Of a DNA stretch of 64,000 nt, positions 1-8,761 are shown piece after piece. The DNA lies in the NCBI GenBank assembly GCA_019636375.1, contig JAHBXS010000005.1, positions 372,001 to 436,000 on the forward strand. Direction: 5' to 3'. Source of the DNA: Pirellulaceae bacterium. Its GTDB lineage: Bacteria > Planctomycetota > Planctomycetia > Pirellulales > Pirellulaceae. Both the position numbers and the translations under genes were made by a program. A model generated the notes under the pieces. It had not been told where the DNA came from, searched no databases, and saw nothing but the letters and a program-made list of their open reading frames with translations. Within the stretch, counting starts at the first letter, position 1. Every line of letters begins with the position of its first letter.

Positions 1-744
1 GTGGATTCGGCAGTTTTTGCGTATGACGATCTCGAAAAAACTCAGTTCTCAATGTTTTCCGACGAAAACATTTATCGCTGGACGAGTACCGAGCGAAAAG
101 AGCTTCCGATGATCGCAAATATCGCCGTCGAGAGACTTCCTAGGAAGCTTCCATTAGTTTCGATAGGGCTTGTTGGTTTGGGGCTAATCGTGGGTGCGGT
201 CGGTTGGACTCAGAAACGTTCGGCTTTGATCGCCAGTGGATTGCTTCTAGCTCTTGTGGCTTATCCAACACGGCACCTGATGGTTTGGCCACAAGAAGTC
301 GTCTCGGGCGAATCGTCACAAGAAATCTTCAAGCAGTTGCACCAAAATATTTTCAGAGCGTTTGACTATCACAATGAATCGGACGTGTACGACGCTTTGG
401 CAAAGAGCGTTGATGGACCGCTTTTACGAGATTTGTATTTGCAAATCAACGAACGATTGACGCTGCAGGATCAAGGAGGAGCGATTGCGAAAATCGAACA
501 AGTCGACTTCTTGGACGGAAAAAAACTCGAAGAAATCGGCTCTGGTGACGAACTAGGTTTTGAATTTCGCTGTCGCTGGAATCTTGTCGGCACCGTAGAG
601 CACTGGGGCCATATTCACGAACGAACCAATCAATACGACGCCAAATTCAAGGTGCAAATCCGCGATCAGGCTTGGAAAATCACCCAAATGCAGGGCTTGG
701 ATGAACAGCAAATCGCTGCACATACCCGGCTTAGGCAGTTTTGA
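1..744 (+). CDS. Membrane protein of unknown function, possibly 5'-truncated
   Basis: Open frame from the first base of the window (GTG) to a TGA at 742-744. Because it begins exactly at the edge, the true start may lie upstream. Residues 51-68 and 74-92 form two adjacent hydrophobic segments, so the protein is probably an inner-membrane hairpin with a soluble C-terminal domain of about 150 residues. That tail has an alternating hydrophobic/charged pattern and a Trp-rich stretch near its end. I recognise no family. The next gene starts 83 bases downstream on the same strand and encodes an exported protein, so the two could be co-transcribed. Certainty is good that it is coding and low on role. 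Confidence 0.6.
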   Translation: MDSAVFAYDDLEKTQFSMFSDENIYRWTSTERKELPMIANIAVERLPRKLPLVSIGLVGLGLIVGAVGWTQKRSALIASGLLLALVAYPTRHLMVWPQEVVSGESSQEIFKQLHQNIFRAFDYHNESDVYDALAKSVDGPLLRDLYLQINERLTLQDQGGAIAKIEQVDFLDGKKLEEIGSGDELGFEFRCRWNLVGTVEHWGHIHERTNQYDAKFKVQIRDQAWKITQMQGLDEQQIAAHTRLRQF

Positions 745-827
745 TTTCGATACCGAATTAACGTATGATGTAATGCGTCTGGCAATTCGTTGCTACCCAA
801 AGTTTCACTTCCTTCAGCATTCGAGAT

Positions 828-1901
828 ATGAAAATGAAACATCACCCCGCGATCATGTGTTTGTTTCTGGTGGTCGGAATCGTTCTATCGAGCGAACAAT
901 CAATGGTAGCTCAGGGAGTCGGGTTGCCAGTCCCCAAGTCTCGGCAACCGAGCCACATGACCTGGGTAGACATTCGCGAGTACAAAAACGCTGCGGGCGA
1001 AGTTTTGGCCAAAGGCACATTCGACAAACTTGAAAACGGACGTGTTTTTATCCTTGTAGGTCGTGAACCAATCAGAGTCTTGTTGACGGAACTTTCGGAA
1101 GAAGATCAAAGCTATGTGCGAGCAATGATCGAAAACAAAAAGAAACGGGAGCATGCCGACAAAGTCATCCTAGAAACGATGCCTCGTTTGGATATTAGCC
1201 GACAAATCGAAATCCACCGCGGGTGTCGCAAATTGAAGACCCTCGGCCGGTTTGGGAGCCCAGCCTCGAACAATGTACTGCAATTGATCGGCGCCTCAAC
1301 AGAAGCATCGGTTAAGCACGAGCTACTCTTGACTTACCTGGAAATTTGCGAAGTCAATGAGGGTTCAATTCGAAACGTTTTTCAGCTTTTCGATTCACCG
1401 AGTAACCGCGACTTGTTGGCACGCATTGAAAACAATCCCCGGCCCTTTTTCCAGTCCTATGCAAAACTTGGGGAAGACGGCTTGGAGTATTTACAGTTCG
1501 TCGCGTTTCGCGGACGGTTACTCTCCAATGACAACCCGCCAATTGCTCCCACCTCCCCAGAGGAAATCCTGGACGATGATTCAACCGCCTTGCAGCGTCG
1601 AGCCCAGGCTTGCGAAGCGATTGGAAGAATCCAAAGCGTCGAGTCAATGGGGGCAATCCTCAAACTTCTGGCTCATGCCGAACAAGCGAGTCCTGTCGAA
1701 GAATTGACCATTCGCGCTTGCATCAACGCGTTTGCCAGTCTGCGAATGAAAGATGACGAAATCAACGAAGCCCTCAATCGTCACGCTGACAGGTTTCCGG
1801 AACTCGTTGCTCGCGCTCGGGAGCGAATTAGCCGCGGATTCGTTGAGGGCGAGACCGACGATGATGCTGAAACCACCGAAGAAACTTCTGATGGCGGCTA
1901 G
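828..1901 (+). CDS. Secreted protein with SHD1-like domain and helical repeats
   Basis: The 357-residue product begins with a cleavable-looking signal peptide (residues 1 to about 29, with a Lys-containing N-region and a core of Leu/Val/Ile). Residues about 44-93 (starting TWVDIREYKNAAGEVLAKG and ending in LTELSEEDQSYV) fit the SLA1 homology domain 1 pattern that is common in exported planctomycete proteins. The remainder is alpha-helical with HEAT-like spacing and ends in an acidic tail rich in Asp, Glu and Thr. An alternative ATG lies two codons later. The gene is convergent with the acyltransferase gene that ends at 1926. Role unknown; probably a periplasmic binding or scaffold protein. 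Confidence 0.7.
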   Translation: MKMKHHPAIMCLFLVVGIVLSSEQSMVAQGVGLPVPKSRQPSHMTWVDIREYKNAAGEVLAKGTFDKLENGRVFILVGREPIRVLLTELSEEDQSYVRAMIENKKKREHADKVILETMPRLDISRQIEIHRGCRKLKTLGRFGSPASNNVLQLIGASTEASVKHELLLTYLEICEVNEGSIRNVFQLFDSPSNRDLLARIENNPRPFFQSYAKLGEDGLEYLQFVAFRGRLLSNDNPPIAPTSPEEILDDDSTALQRRAQACEAIGRIQSVESMGAILKLLAHAEQASPVEELTIRACINAFASLRMKDDEINEALNRHADRFPELVARARERISRGFVEGETDDDAETTEETSDGG

Positions 1902-1925
1902 GCAAGGTCGAGCCGTCAAAGGGAG

Positions 1926-3233
1926 TTAAGCTTCACAGACCGACCGCAATTCTCGCCCCCAAATATCTAGCAAACGCTGAGCGGACGCGAAATCGAACAC
2001 TCTGGTATCGACGTGCGCGGTGATTTTAAGGGCACCGCAATACTGCATCGCCGAAAAACTGATCGGTAGATAGTCTCGAACCGGAGGGAGTAAGTCGGCA
2101 GATTCAAGTTGGGCGTCTCCAACTTGAATTTTTCCGTCACTTGTAGGCAATCCCGACCGCACGAACGGCTTACCAAGATTCGTAAGCAGAGTCGTCGCGC
2201 GAGGTTTTCGACTTCGCGCGTTGGCAGCGAGCCATGTATTCGAAACCGACATCAGACGAATTGCCATCAAAAAAATCCTGTCCAACATCCAACCTCGGAT
2301 GATGCCCAATTCAAAGTGAATTCCCCGGGTCAGGCCCCACAGGTCATTCGTCTCGCGTGATAGGCGATCAAGCTGAACCAGTGTCGTCCGGTTTGCGGTC
2401 GGCATCGCTTGCTCGCTCCGTTCTCGGATGCTGATTGGAACGATCACCCTCCAACAGGCCTTCGGTGAACTTTCCAATTCCTGTTTTGAAAGCGCGACGT
2501 ACAGTGTCGCCAATAGAAAATCGTTGAGCGTTGCCTTGTGACGCGCAAGCTCACGTTTCAAATGCTGGATCGTTTCGCGTTCGACAGTCAAGCTCGCCGT
2601 TTGGGGAACCAAGTTGGGCAGAGTTCCCAGCGGTGGGGGATTGGCCAGTGTTTCAAATCGCCGCATCAGAAATTTTGCGGCACCGAACAGCGCAATTGGT
2701 TGCCGCCAAAGTTGCTTGAAATAGTACCAACTCCAGACGCCAATCCGTTGACGTTGCAACAACATCTCAGGGTTGAGAGGGCGCAATCCTTCGTCTACAG
2801 CACGTCCATTCACCAGGTTGTCATACATCACGAGCCAATCACGGACAAATGCGAGCCCGCCCAATCCGTCAGTAAGCGCATGGTGGACTTGCATCATCAC
2901 CACAGCTCGATCGTTGGTCAAAAAACACTTGGCGAGATACCCCGGCTCGGTTCGCAAATCAAGCCGGCGAAATTCCAATTCCTCGGATTCACAAAACTCG
3001 ATATCTGTGAGCGGCTCGTCGCGCTCGGCCCACTCCCAACGCCCACCAAATTTTTTCCGAGCAATCGCGTTACCCCGAATGTGTCGCATGACGGCCAGGC
3101 GATAAGACTCTTCGAGGACGCCGCGAGAAAGGCTGCCGGAAAAAACAAACCGTGCAAAAAAGTGGTTCGGAAACTCAGGTGAGTCATCAAAAAAATGATA
3201 TTTCTCGATGCTCGTCATTCGGAACGGAAACAT
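1926..3233 (-). CDS. Condensation-type acyltransferase (WS/DGAT-like)
   Basis: The 435-residue protein carries the acyltransferase signature HHALTDG at residues 117-123, matching the HHxxxDG catalytic motif of condensation domains, wax ester synthase/diacylglycerol acyltransferases and related CoA-dependent transferases. His118 would be the general base. The size and the two-lobed layout (motif near residue 120, a PISIRER stretch in the second half) suit a stand-alone WS/DGAT-like enzyme rather than a peptide synthetase module, since no carrier or adenylation domain is nearby. The start at 3233 has an AGG about five bases upstream; a second ATG lies at 3218. The upstream gene ends 35 bases away on the same strand, which suggests co-transcription. 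The acyl acceptor cannot be inferred. Confidence 0.75.
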   Translation of the reverse strand: MFPFRMTSIEKYHFFDDSPEFPNHFFARFVFSGSLSRGVLEESYRLAVMRHIRGNAIARKKFGGRWEWAERDEPLTDIEFCESEELEFRRLDLRTEPGYLAKCFLTNDRAVVMMQVHHALTDGLGGLAFVRDWLVMYDNLVNGRAVDEGLRPLNPEMLLQRQRIGVWSWYYFKQLWRQPIALFGAAKFLMRRFETLANPPPLGTLPNLVPQTASLTVERETIQHLKRELARHKATLNDFLLATLYVALSKQELESSPKACWRVIVPISIRERSEQAMPTANRTTLVQLDRLSRETNDLWGLTRGIHFELGIIRGWMLDRIFLMAIRLMSVSNTWLAANARSRKPRATTLLTNLGKPFVRSGLPTSDGKIQVGDAQLESADLLPPVRDYLPISFSAMQYCGALKITAHVDTRVFDFASAQRLLDIWGRELRSVCEA

Positions 3234-3268
3234 GGCAACCTACTTTTTGGCCAAACCCGTCCGGGCGC

Positions 3269-4042
3269 CTAACGATCCAAAGTGCGAAACGAGGCTCCGC
3301 CGCTGGCTCTCACCTCGACTTGATAAGTGCGACCTTCTTCCACTTGCATGTAGTTGACTTGTCCATGGCTCGCACGGATACCGAGTTCTTTTTGGCGTTG
3401 AGGATCATTTGAGACCGCCCAAAAGTCGGACCAGATTTTATGTTCGAATTCGCTGGCATCTCCCGAGCCTTGGTAGACCACGGGGACTTGATCATCGGAT
3501 CCCGCATAATCAAGAACATGTCCTCCGTTTGGGCCATCCATATCTCCCCAGATACTTTTTAACACGCACAACGAAGCGTTTCGTAAAGCATCCGCATTCT
3601 CAACATATTCATCTTCAAATTGTACGATCCAGCAATCGACGTACATTTTGTCTCCATTCAAGCGAAACGTCCGCACATCACCAACCGGTGTATCGCCGTG
3701 ATGACTAACTTCCCAAAAATCGACATTTAGAAACGGCTTTCCGGTCGCCTCGTCGATTCCTTTCTCAAGAATTTTGATGTTGGCAAGTCGGCGGTCGATT
3801 TTGAGGAGGCGCAATGAAGTTTGCAGCTTGTCGATCTTTTGCCGAGACTCCTGCAACGCAACGGTTTGGACTTCGTAGTCCTCGCGAAGTTTGTCGAGTT
3901 CTTTTTGGGCCAACTGGCCAGGCACCACAAAATGGTTATAGCCTAGACAGCCGCCATACCCTAAGATCGATAAAACGAGTGCCAATAAAGCGGTACGAAT
4001 CGCACTGTCAACGATTCGGATTTTTTCTATCGTGTCGGCCAT
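3269..4042 (-). CDS. Membrane-anchored coiled-coil protein, unknown function
   Basis: I place the start at the ATG at 4042 (MADTIEKIRIVDSA), preceded by a GAG/A-rich ribosome-binding stretch; an in-frame ATG at 4099 would add 19 residues of unlikely composition. One transmembrane segment near residues 16-36 (LLALVLSILGYGGCLGYNHF) is followed by a coiled coil of about 35 residues rich in Lys, Glu and Gln, and then a globular domain of about 170 residues with many aromatic residues. The topology suggests that the globular part faces the periplasm. No family recognised. It sits 35 bases upstream of the acyltransferase gene and downstream of trpC, all on the minus strand. Confidence 0.65.
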   Translation of the reverse strand: MADTIEKIRIVDSAIRTALLALVLSILGYGGCLGYNHFVVPGQLAQKELDKLREDYEVQTVALQESRQKIDKLQTSLRLLKIDRRLANIKILEKGIDEATGKPFLNVDFWEVSHHGDTPVGDVRTFRLNGDKMYVDCWIVQFEDEYVENADALRNASLCVLKSIWGDMDGPNGGHVLDYAGSDDQVPVVYQGSGDASEFEHKIWSDFWAVSNDPQRQKELGIRASHGQVNYMQVEEGRTYQVEVRASGGASFRTLDR

Positions 4043-4152
4043 TCTTTTTTTCTCGCATGAAAAAACTACGCTATTGATGATACGCGATTTCTCGGTCATT
4101 GGCTTGCTAAAAATGGGGGTCTTAAGATCCTATCAGAGGCCCCCGCGCTGGC

Positions 4153-4965
4153 TCAAGGTTGATTCTCACCCCCCAACAACAAGCGACAAGCGGTTTCGAT
4201 ATTCGGTTGCCGAATCAAGGATTCGCCCACCAGCATCGCATTAATTCCGTGCTGCCCAAGCAAGGCCACGTCGGCGGGATTGCTGATTCCACTTTCGCTA
4301 ACAAACAGGATATCTTTAGGTATTTTTTTCCGCAAAGAGATCGAATGCTGAAGGTCTACCTCAAAAGTTGCGAGATTCCTGTTATTTACCCCCACCAGTC
4401 GGGGCGCGCAAGCCAAAACGCTTTCCAACAAATCTTCTCGATAAAGCTCTACCAACGGGGTCATTCCCCAATCGATGATCGATTGATGAAGTTTACTCAA
4501 CAATTCTGCAGTCAAACACTCGGCGATCAAGAGCACCGCATCGGCCCCCGCCGCCCGCGCTTCCACGACTTGGTACTCATCAAGGATAAAGTCTTTTCGC
4601 AAAAGTGGTAAATCTGTCTTTTGCCGAATCAATCGCAAGTAATGCAAATGCCCTTGAAAATAGAGTTCATCGGTCAGGACACTGAGGCAATTGGCTCCCC
4701 CGCGAGCATAGTCGAGCGCGATTTCGACGGGATCAAAATTCTCGCGAAGAATCCCTTTGGAGGGGCTGGCTTTCTTGACTTCAGCAATCAAAGCCACTCC
4801 ATCTTGCTCGTGAATTGCCTTGCAAAATTCGCGTGGTCGCGCGGCTTTGGCCGCCCAACGTTTTTGGGTGTCCAAATCGACACGTTGTTTCCGCCTCGCG
4901 ATTTCAATTCGTTTGGTGGCTACGATTTTGTCCAGAATGGTGGTCATCCTGTCGTTTTCGCCCAT
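4153..4965 (-). CDS. trpC: Indole-3-glycerol phosphate synthase
   Basis: TrpC closes the indole ring, converting carboxyphenylamino-deoxyribulose phosphate to indole-3-glycerol phosphate in tryptophan synthesis. The 270-residue length is typical of the single-domain (beta/alpha)8 enzyme. Visible hallmarks are AEVKKASPSKG at residues 61-71 (substrate-binding Lys and Ser), LLRKDFILDEYQVVEARAAG from residue 121 with the catalytic Lys, GVNNRNL, and VSESGI near the phosphate site. The start at 4965 has AAAGG eight bases upstream; the internal ATG at 4947 has no well-placed ribosome-binding site. It is not clustered with other trp genes: trpB lies about 31 kb away and trpA, trpD and trpF are not in the window. 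Confidence 0.95.
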   Translation of the reverse strand: MGENDRMTTILDKIVATKRIEIARRKQRVDLDTQKRWAAKAARPREFCKAIHEQDGVALIAEVKKASPSKGILRENFDPVEIALDYARGGANCLSVLTDELYFQGHLHYLRLIRQKTDLPLLRKDFILDEYQVVEARAAGADAVLLIAECLTAELLSKLHQSIIDWGMTPLVELYREDLLESVLACAPRLVGVNNRNLATFEVDLQHSISLRKKIPKDILFVSESGISNPADVALLGQHGINAMLVGESLIRQPNIETACRLLLGGENQP

Positions 4966-5176
4966 CGGCGTGGCCTTTCTGAACTGTTTTAGCGACCTTC
5001 ACTTAGGCACCGATTGCAGGGAATGCAGCGACATCGGGCGTCGCAACCGCTACAAGATGCCGTCTTTTCCAATTTTGTCGCCAATTCTAGTTTTTTACCG
5101 ATTATGATGAACACAGGGCTATTCTATTTTTTTTGATCCCCTAAGTGTAGTTGATCGTGAGAGTCGTTCGTTTCAA

Positions 5177-6388
5177 ATGAATTCTTCAAAACTCCTCATT
5201 GTCGCACTATTTGTCGTCGGTGCCTTCGTCGGCGGCTGGTACTTTGGAACTCGCCAAAAGGCTCCAAGTACCGACTTGTCGTCTTCGGAACGATCGGAAT
5301 CACCAAATCCACAAGTTGCTGTTCCAAAGGTAGTGGCCCAAGGGCGTTTGCTACCGCGGGGAGGAATTGTCAATGTGATCACGCCTCCCGGACAACGAGT
5401 CGCGAGACTCTTGGTGCAAGAAAATGATGAAGTCATCGCGGGGGAAACAGAATTGGCAACACTCGCCATCCTCGACACAATCACAGCCCAAGCGGAACTT
5501 GCCAGCGCTCAGGCCGAAGCGACCGAAAAGGAACTCGAACAAAAACTCTTGACGGCGGAAACGAATTTGAAATTGGCCAAGGCCAATACGCTTGGCGCAG
5601 AACTCAAACTAAAACAGGCCGAAACGGTCGTTGACCTTTTGGTTCCACGACGGCAGCTTGAACAGGCACAAGAGCAACTGAACCGTCTTCAACAGTTATC
5701 GCAAGACCCTCTGACAGGAACCTTTGTCTCTCGTTCGCAAATTGAAGAAAAAGAATTGGCCATTGCTCGAGCAAACGCTGATCTGCGGAGTGCGTCGGAA
5801 CAACAAGAGTTAGCGATCGCGGCTGCCAAATTGGGACTTGACTCAGCCCGCCAGGCAGAGGACGCCGCAGCACAGGCGGTGGTTATGCTCAAGGAACTTC
5901 GCAGTTCAACCAACACCGTCGCTCTGTCGCGGCAACTCGCCGACAACCAAGTTGCCAGCACTCGGGTCGTGGCACCTGTATCAGGGGTGGTACTAAAAGT
6001 TTTTATTAAGCCCGGAGAAGCGGCGACGACAACGCCACTTTTACAAATCGGAGACTTGAGTCATTTTGAGTGTATCGCAGAAATCGTCGATCAGTTTGCT
6101 CCGCGAGTCGCCGAGGGGCAACGAGTCAAGTTGACTCATGCGGCCCTCCCGCGACCTTTGGGGGGAACCGTGCGGTCAGTAAGCCGATTGGTCGGTAACA
6201 GCACCATTCCAAATCCTAACCCGCTTGCGATGGTTGATCGACGCACTGTTGATGTTCGCATCGAATTGGATGACGCCGACCAAGCTTTGGCTCAAAAGTT
6301 GGTGAATCTTCAAGTCACGGTGGATATCGACATTTCTTCATCGTCAACATCGGCGACAGAAAATCCTGCCGCCTTTTACCCGCAATAG
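5177..6388 (+). CDS. Membrane fusion protein of a DevBCA-type ABC exporter
   Basis: The 403-residue protein has an N-terminal signal anchor (residues 5-22), a biotinyl-lipoyl-like segment (VNVITPPGQRVARLLVQEND) and a long helical hairpin (about residues 90-240) very rich in Ala, Glu, Gln and Leu. The second lipoyl half follows (VVAPVSGVVLKVFIKPGEAA) and then a beta-barrel region. This is the HlyD/DevB periplasmic adaptor layout, which links an inner-membrane ABC exporter to the outer envelope. It is the first gene of a four-gene plus-strand operon; the first permease starts two bases after its stop. The substrate is unknown; DevBCA systems in cyanobacteria export glycolipids. Confidence 0.85.
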   Translation: MNSSKLLIVALFVVGAFVGGWYFGTRQKAPSTDLSSSERSESPNPQVAVPKVVAQGRLLPRGGIVNVITPPGQRVARLLVQENDEVIAGETELATLAILDTITAQAELASAQAEATEKELEQKLLTAETNLKLAKANTLGAELKLKQAETVVDLLVPRRQLEQAQEQLNRLQQLSQDPLTGTFVSRSQIEEKELAIARANADLRSASEQQELAIAAAKLGLDSARQAEDAAAQAVVMLKELRSSTNTVALSRQLADNQVASTRVVAPVSGVVLKVFIKPGEAATTTPLLQIGDLSHFECIAEIVDQFAPRVAEGQRVKLTHAALPRPLGGTVRSVSRLVGNSTIPNPNPLAMVDRRTVDVRIELDDADQALAQKLVNLQVTVDIDISSSSTSATENPAAFYPQ

Positions 6389-6390
6389 TC

Positions 6391-7557
6391 ATGCGTACCA
6401 ATGTCGCCTTGCTAAATATCCTGAACAATCCCAAGAAGACACTCTTGTCGCTTGCGGGAATCGGGACGGCGATCTTGCTGATCTTTATGCAGTTGGGTTT
6501 TCGCGGAGCGGTCGAAAATACGGCCACCAATATCTACGGCAAAATGGATTTCGATATTTTGCTGCGCTCGCCTGACTACTTGCATTTTATGGACTCTGGG
6601 CAGATTGAGCGCCGCTATATCAATGAGGCCAGTGCGCTCGAGGGGATTGCCGACACGAACTTCATGCGCGTGACCGTCGCGAATTGGCGAAACCCACAAA
6701 AGCTGAATACAAAAGCAATCTTGATTGTCGGCATCGACCCTTTGAAATCACCTTTTCGAGTCAGAACGGTCGATCACGAGTTTTCACGATTGACTGCGGC
6801 GGAAACGATTTTGATTGACACCAAGTCTAATCGAGAATTCGGCCCGGAAAACGGACGTCGATTTTCCGAATCGGACGTTGGGTTACAAACTGAAATCGCC
6901 AATCGCAACATTCAAATCGTTGGGCTTTTTGAAATGGGAGCCGGTCTTGCGGCCAACGGAGCCGTCATTTGTAACGAGCAAGGGTTTCGCCGAATCGATC
7001 CGCTCGCGTCACCGGATCGCGTGAACTTCGGGCTCTTAAAACTTCGACCTGGCGAGTCCGCTGCAAACAAGGTCGCTGAAATCAAAGATTTATTAGCTCG
7101 CAATAACAGCGTTCCGGTCGACGTGCTGACGCGGCAAGAAGTTGTTGATCGCGAGTTGAAACGCTGGCTTGGAGAAACACCTATCGGATTTATTTTCAAC
7201 CTTGGCGTGTTGATTTCTTTTGTTGTCGGTGCCGTGATTGTCTATATGGTGCTCGGCAACGACGTGGCAAATCGACTGCATGAATACGCGACGATGCGGG
7301 CGATGGGATATTCCATGACCTATTTGGCAGGCATCGTGCTGCGACAAGCGGGCTATTTGGCATGTTTCGCATTTGGCCCAGCGCTCGTCCTGTCGCTGAT
7401 CCTCTACGGCATCACGGGGCGCCTTGCCAATATTAGTTTAGAGATGACTTGGGAGCGTGTCGGTTTCGTGTTATTGCTGACGGTGGTGATGAGTGCATTT
7501 TCCGGGGCCTTGGCCCTCAAGAAATTGATGCAAGTCGCCCCGGCGGAGCTGTTTTAG
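6391..7557 (+). CDS. ABC exporter permease, DevC/FtsX-like (first copy)
   Basis: The 388-residue inner-membrane protein has one N-terminal transmembrane helix (about residues 17-38), a large periplasmic domain of roughly 220 residues, and three C-terminal helices. This is the MacB/FtsX permease topology. The loop EYATMRAMGYS between the second and third helices is the expected coupling helix that contacts the ATPase. The ATG lies two bases after the stop of the adaptor gene and no clear ribosome-binding site is visible, so translation is probably coupled. The last codons read AELF, like the paralogous next gene, which ends ASLF. It most likely pairs with the second permease as a heterodimer. 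Confidence 0.85.
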   Translation: MRTNVALLNILNNPKKTLLSLAGIGTAILLIFMQLGFRGAVENTATNIYGKMDFDILLRSPDYLHFMDSGQIERRYINEASALEGIADTNFMRVTVANWRNPQKLNTKAILIVGIDPLKSPFRVRTVDHEFSRLTAAETILIDTKSNREFGPENGRRFSESDVGLQTEIANRNIQIVGLFEMGAGLAANGAVICNEQGFRRIDPLASPDRVNFGLLKLRPGESAANKVAEIKDLLARNNSVPVDVLTRQEVVDRELKRWLGETPIGFIFNLGVLISFVVGAVIVYMVLGNDVANRLHEYATMRAMGYSMTYLAGIVLRQAGYLACFAFGPALVLSLILYGITGRLANISLEMTWERVGFVLLLTVVMSAFSGALALKKLMQVAPAELF

Positions 7558-7565
7558 AGGAACCA

Positions 7566-8732
7566 ATGAAACGCACTCCCCTGGCCTGGAAAAATCTCAC
7601 ACACGACAAGCGGCGATTGGTGCTGGCCACCGCTGGTATCGCTTTTGCCGTGATGTTGATGTTTCAACAACGCGGCTTTCGGCACGCTCTTTTCGACAGC
7701 ACGGTCGAAGTGGTTCAGCTCATCGATTGTGACTTGATCGTGTTCAACACCAATCGTTTTACGATCAGCAACGAAGTTCGCTTTCGCCGTGACCTTCTCG
7801 ATATTGCAGCTTCTCATTCGAGTGTCGAAGCCACAATTCCACTTTATATGGAAAACCTCGCCGCACGCTTGCGGGTCGCAGAAGGCCGCGCGCGGCCGAT
7901 TCGCGTCCTGATGTGGGACTTGAACCAAGATTTGTTCGACGATTCCTCAGGTGAAATAAACAAACGAAAAGCAGACTTAAATAAACCCGGCACCGCACTT
8001 ATGGACGAACTGAGTCGCGAGGCCTACGGGTTTGATTTGGGGACGCAAGCTAGATTCCCTCAATTCGGGGAGCTTTCACGAAAACAGGTCGAAGTCATTG
8101 GACGTTTTCGACTTGGGCGAGATTTTGCGCACGATGGGACCCTGATCATGTCCCTTGAAAACTTGGAACGATACTTTGCCTACAGGGCTCTCGATCCTCG
8201 TTCGGTCGTGGACTACGGAATCATTAGACTCCGGCCTGAGGCCGATCCGCAAATGGCCGTCACCGAATTACGTCAGATTTTGGGCAACCAAGTCCAAGTC
8301 ATGGCCAAACAGGAATTTGTGGATCGCGAAATTAACTTTTGGTCGCGGAGCACTCCGATCGGCGTCATTTTCAATATCGGGATGGCGTTGGGGTTCGTGG
8401 TTGGTGTGATCATTTGCTATCAAATATTGGCTAACGACATTGCCGAGCACATGAGCGAATTCGCGACCCTCAAAGCGATGGGCTATTCGAATCGCTATTT
8501 CATTGGAGTCGTTATTCGCCAAGCGGTCTATCTATCGCTGTTTGGTTTTATTCCGGGTCTGCTGTTATCCTGCGGACTGTTTTGGTTTAACTCCAGTGTG
8601 ACCGGTTTGTTGATGCGATTGAGTTGGGATCGAGTAGCCTTAATCTTCGGATTGACTCTCGTGATGTGTGTGGTTTCGGGGTTGTTGGCCTTGCGAAAGT
8701 TGATTCAAACCGATCCGGCATCGCTGTTTTAA
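7566..8732 (+). CDS. ABC exporter permease, DevC/FtsX-like (second copy)
   Basis: This 388-residue paralogue of the preceding permease has the same topology: N-terminal helix (residues about 18-36), large periplasmic domain, three C-terminal helices and a coupling-helix sequence EFATLKAMGYS. I use the ATG at 7566 (MKRTPLAWKNL) because an AGAGG overlapping the stop of the first permease lies five bases upstream; the open frame extends upstream to 7449, but only within the first permease gene. The two permeases share their overall layout and the motif TPIGxIFN before helix 2, so they probably arose by tandem duplication. The ATPase gene follows 29 bases downstream. Confidence 0.85.
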   Translation: MKRTPLAWKNLTHDKRRLVLATAGIAFAVMLMFQQRGFRHALFDSTVEVVQLIDCDLIVFNTNRFTISNEVRFRRDLLDIAASHSSVEATIPLYMENLAARLRVAEGRARPIRVLMWDLNQDLFDDSSGEINKRKADLNKPGTALMDELSREAYGFDLGTQARFPQFGELSRKQVEVIGRFRLGRDFAHDGTLIMSLENLERYFAYRALDPRSVVDYGIIRLRPEADPQMAVTELRQILGNQVQVMAKQEFVDREINFWSRSTPIGVIFNIGMALGFVVGVIICYQILANDIAEHMSEFATLKAMGYSNRYFIGVVIRQAVYLSLFGFIPGLLLSCGLFWFNSSVTGLLMRLSWDRVALIFGLTLVMCVVSGLLALRKLIQTDPASLF

Positions 8733-8761
8733 AAATTTTATGGGAAAGGAGTCAGAGCTCC

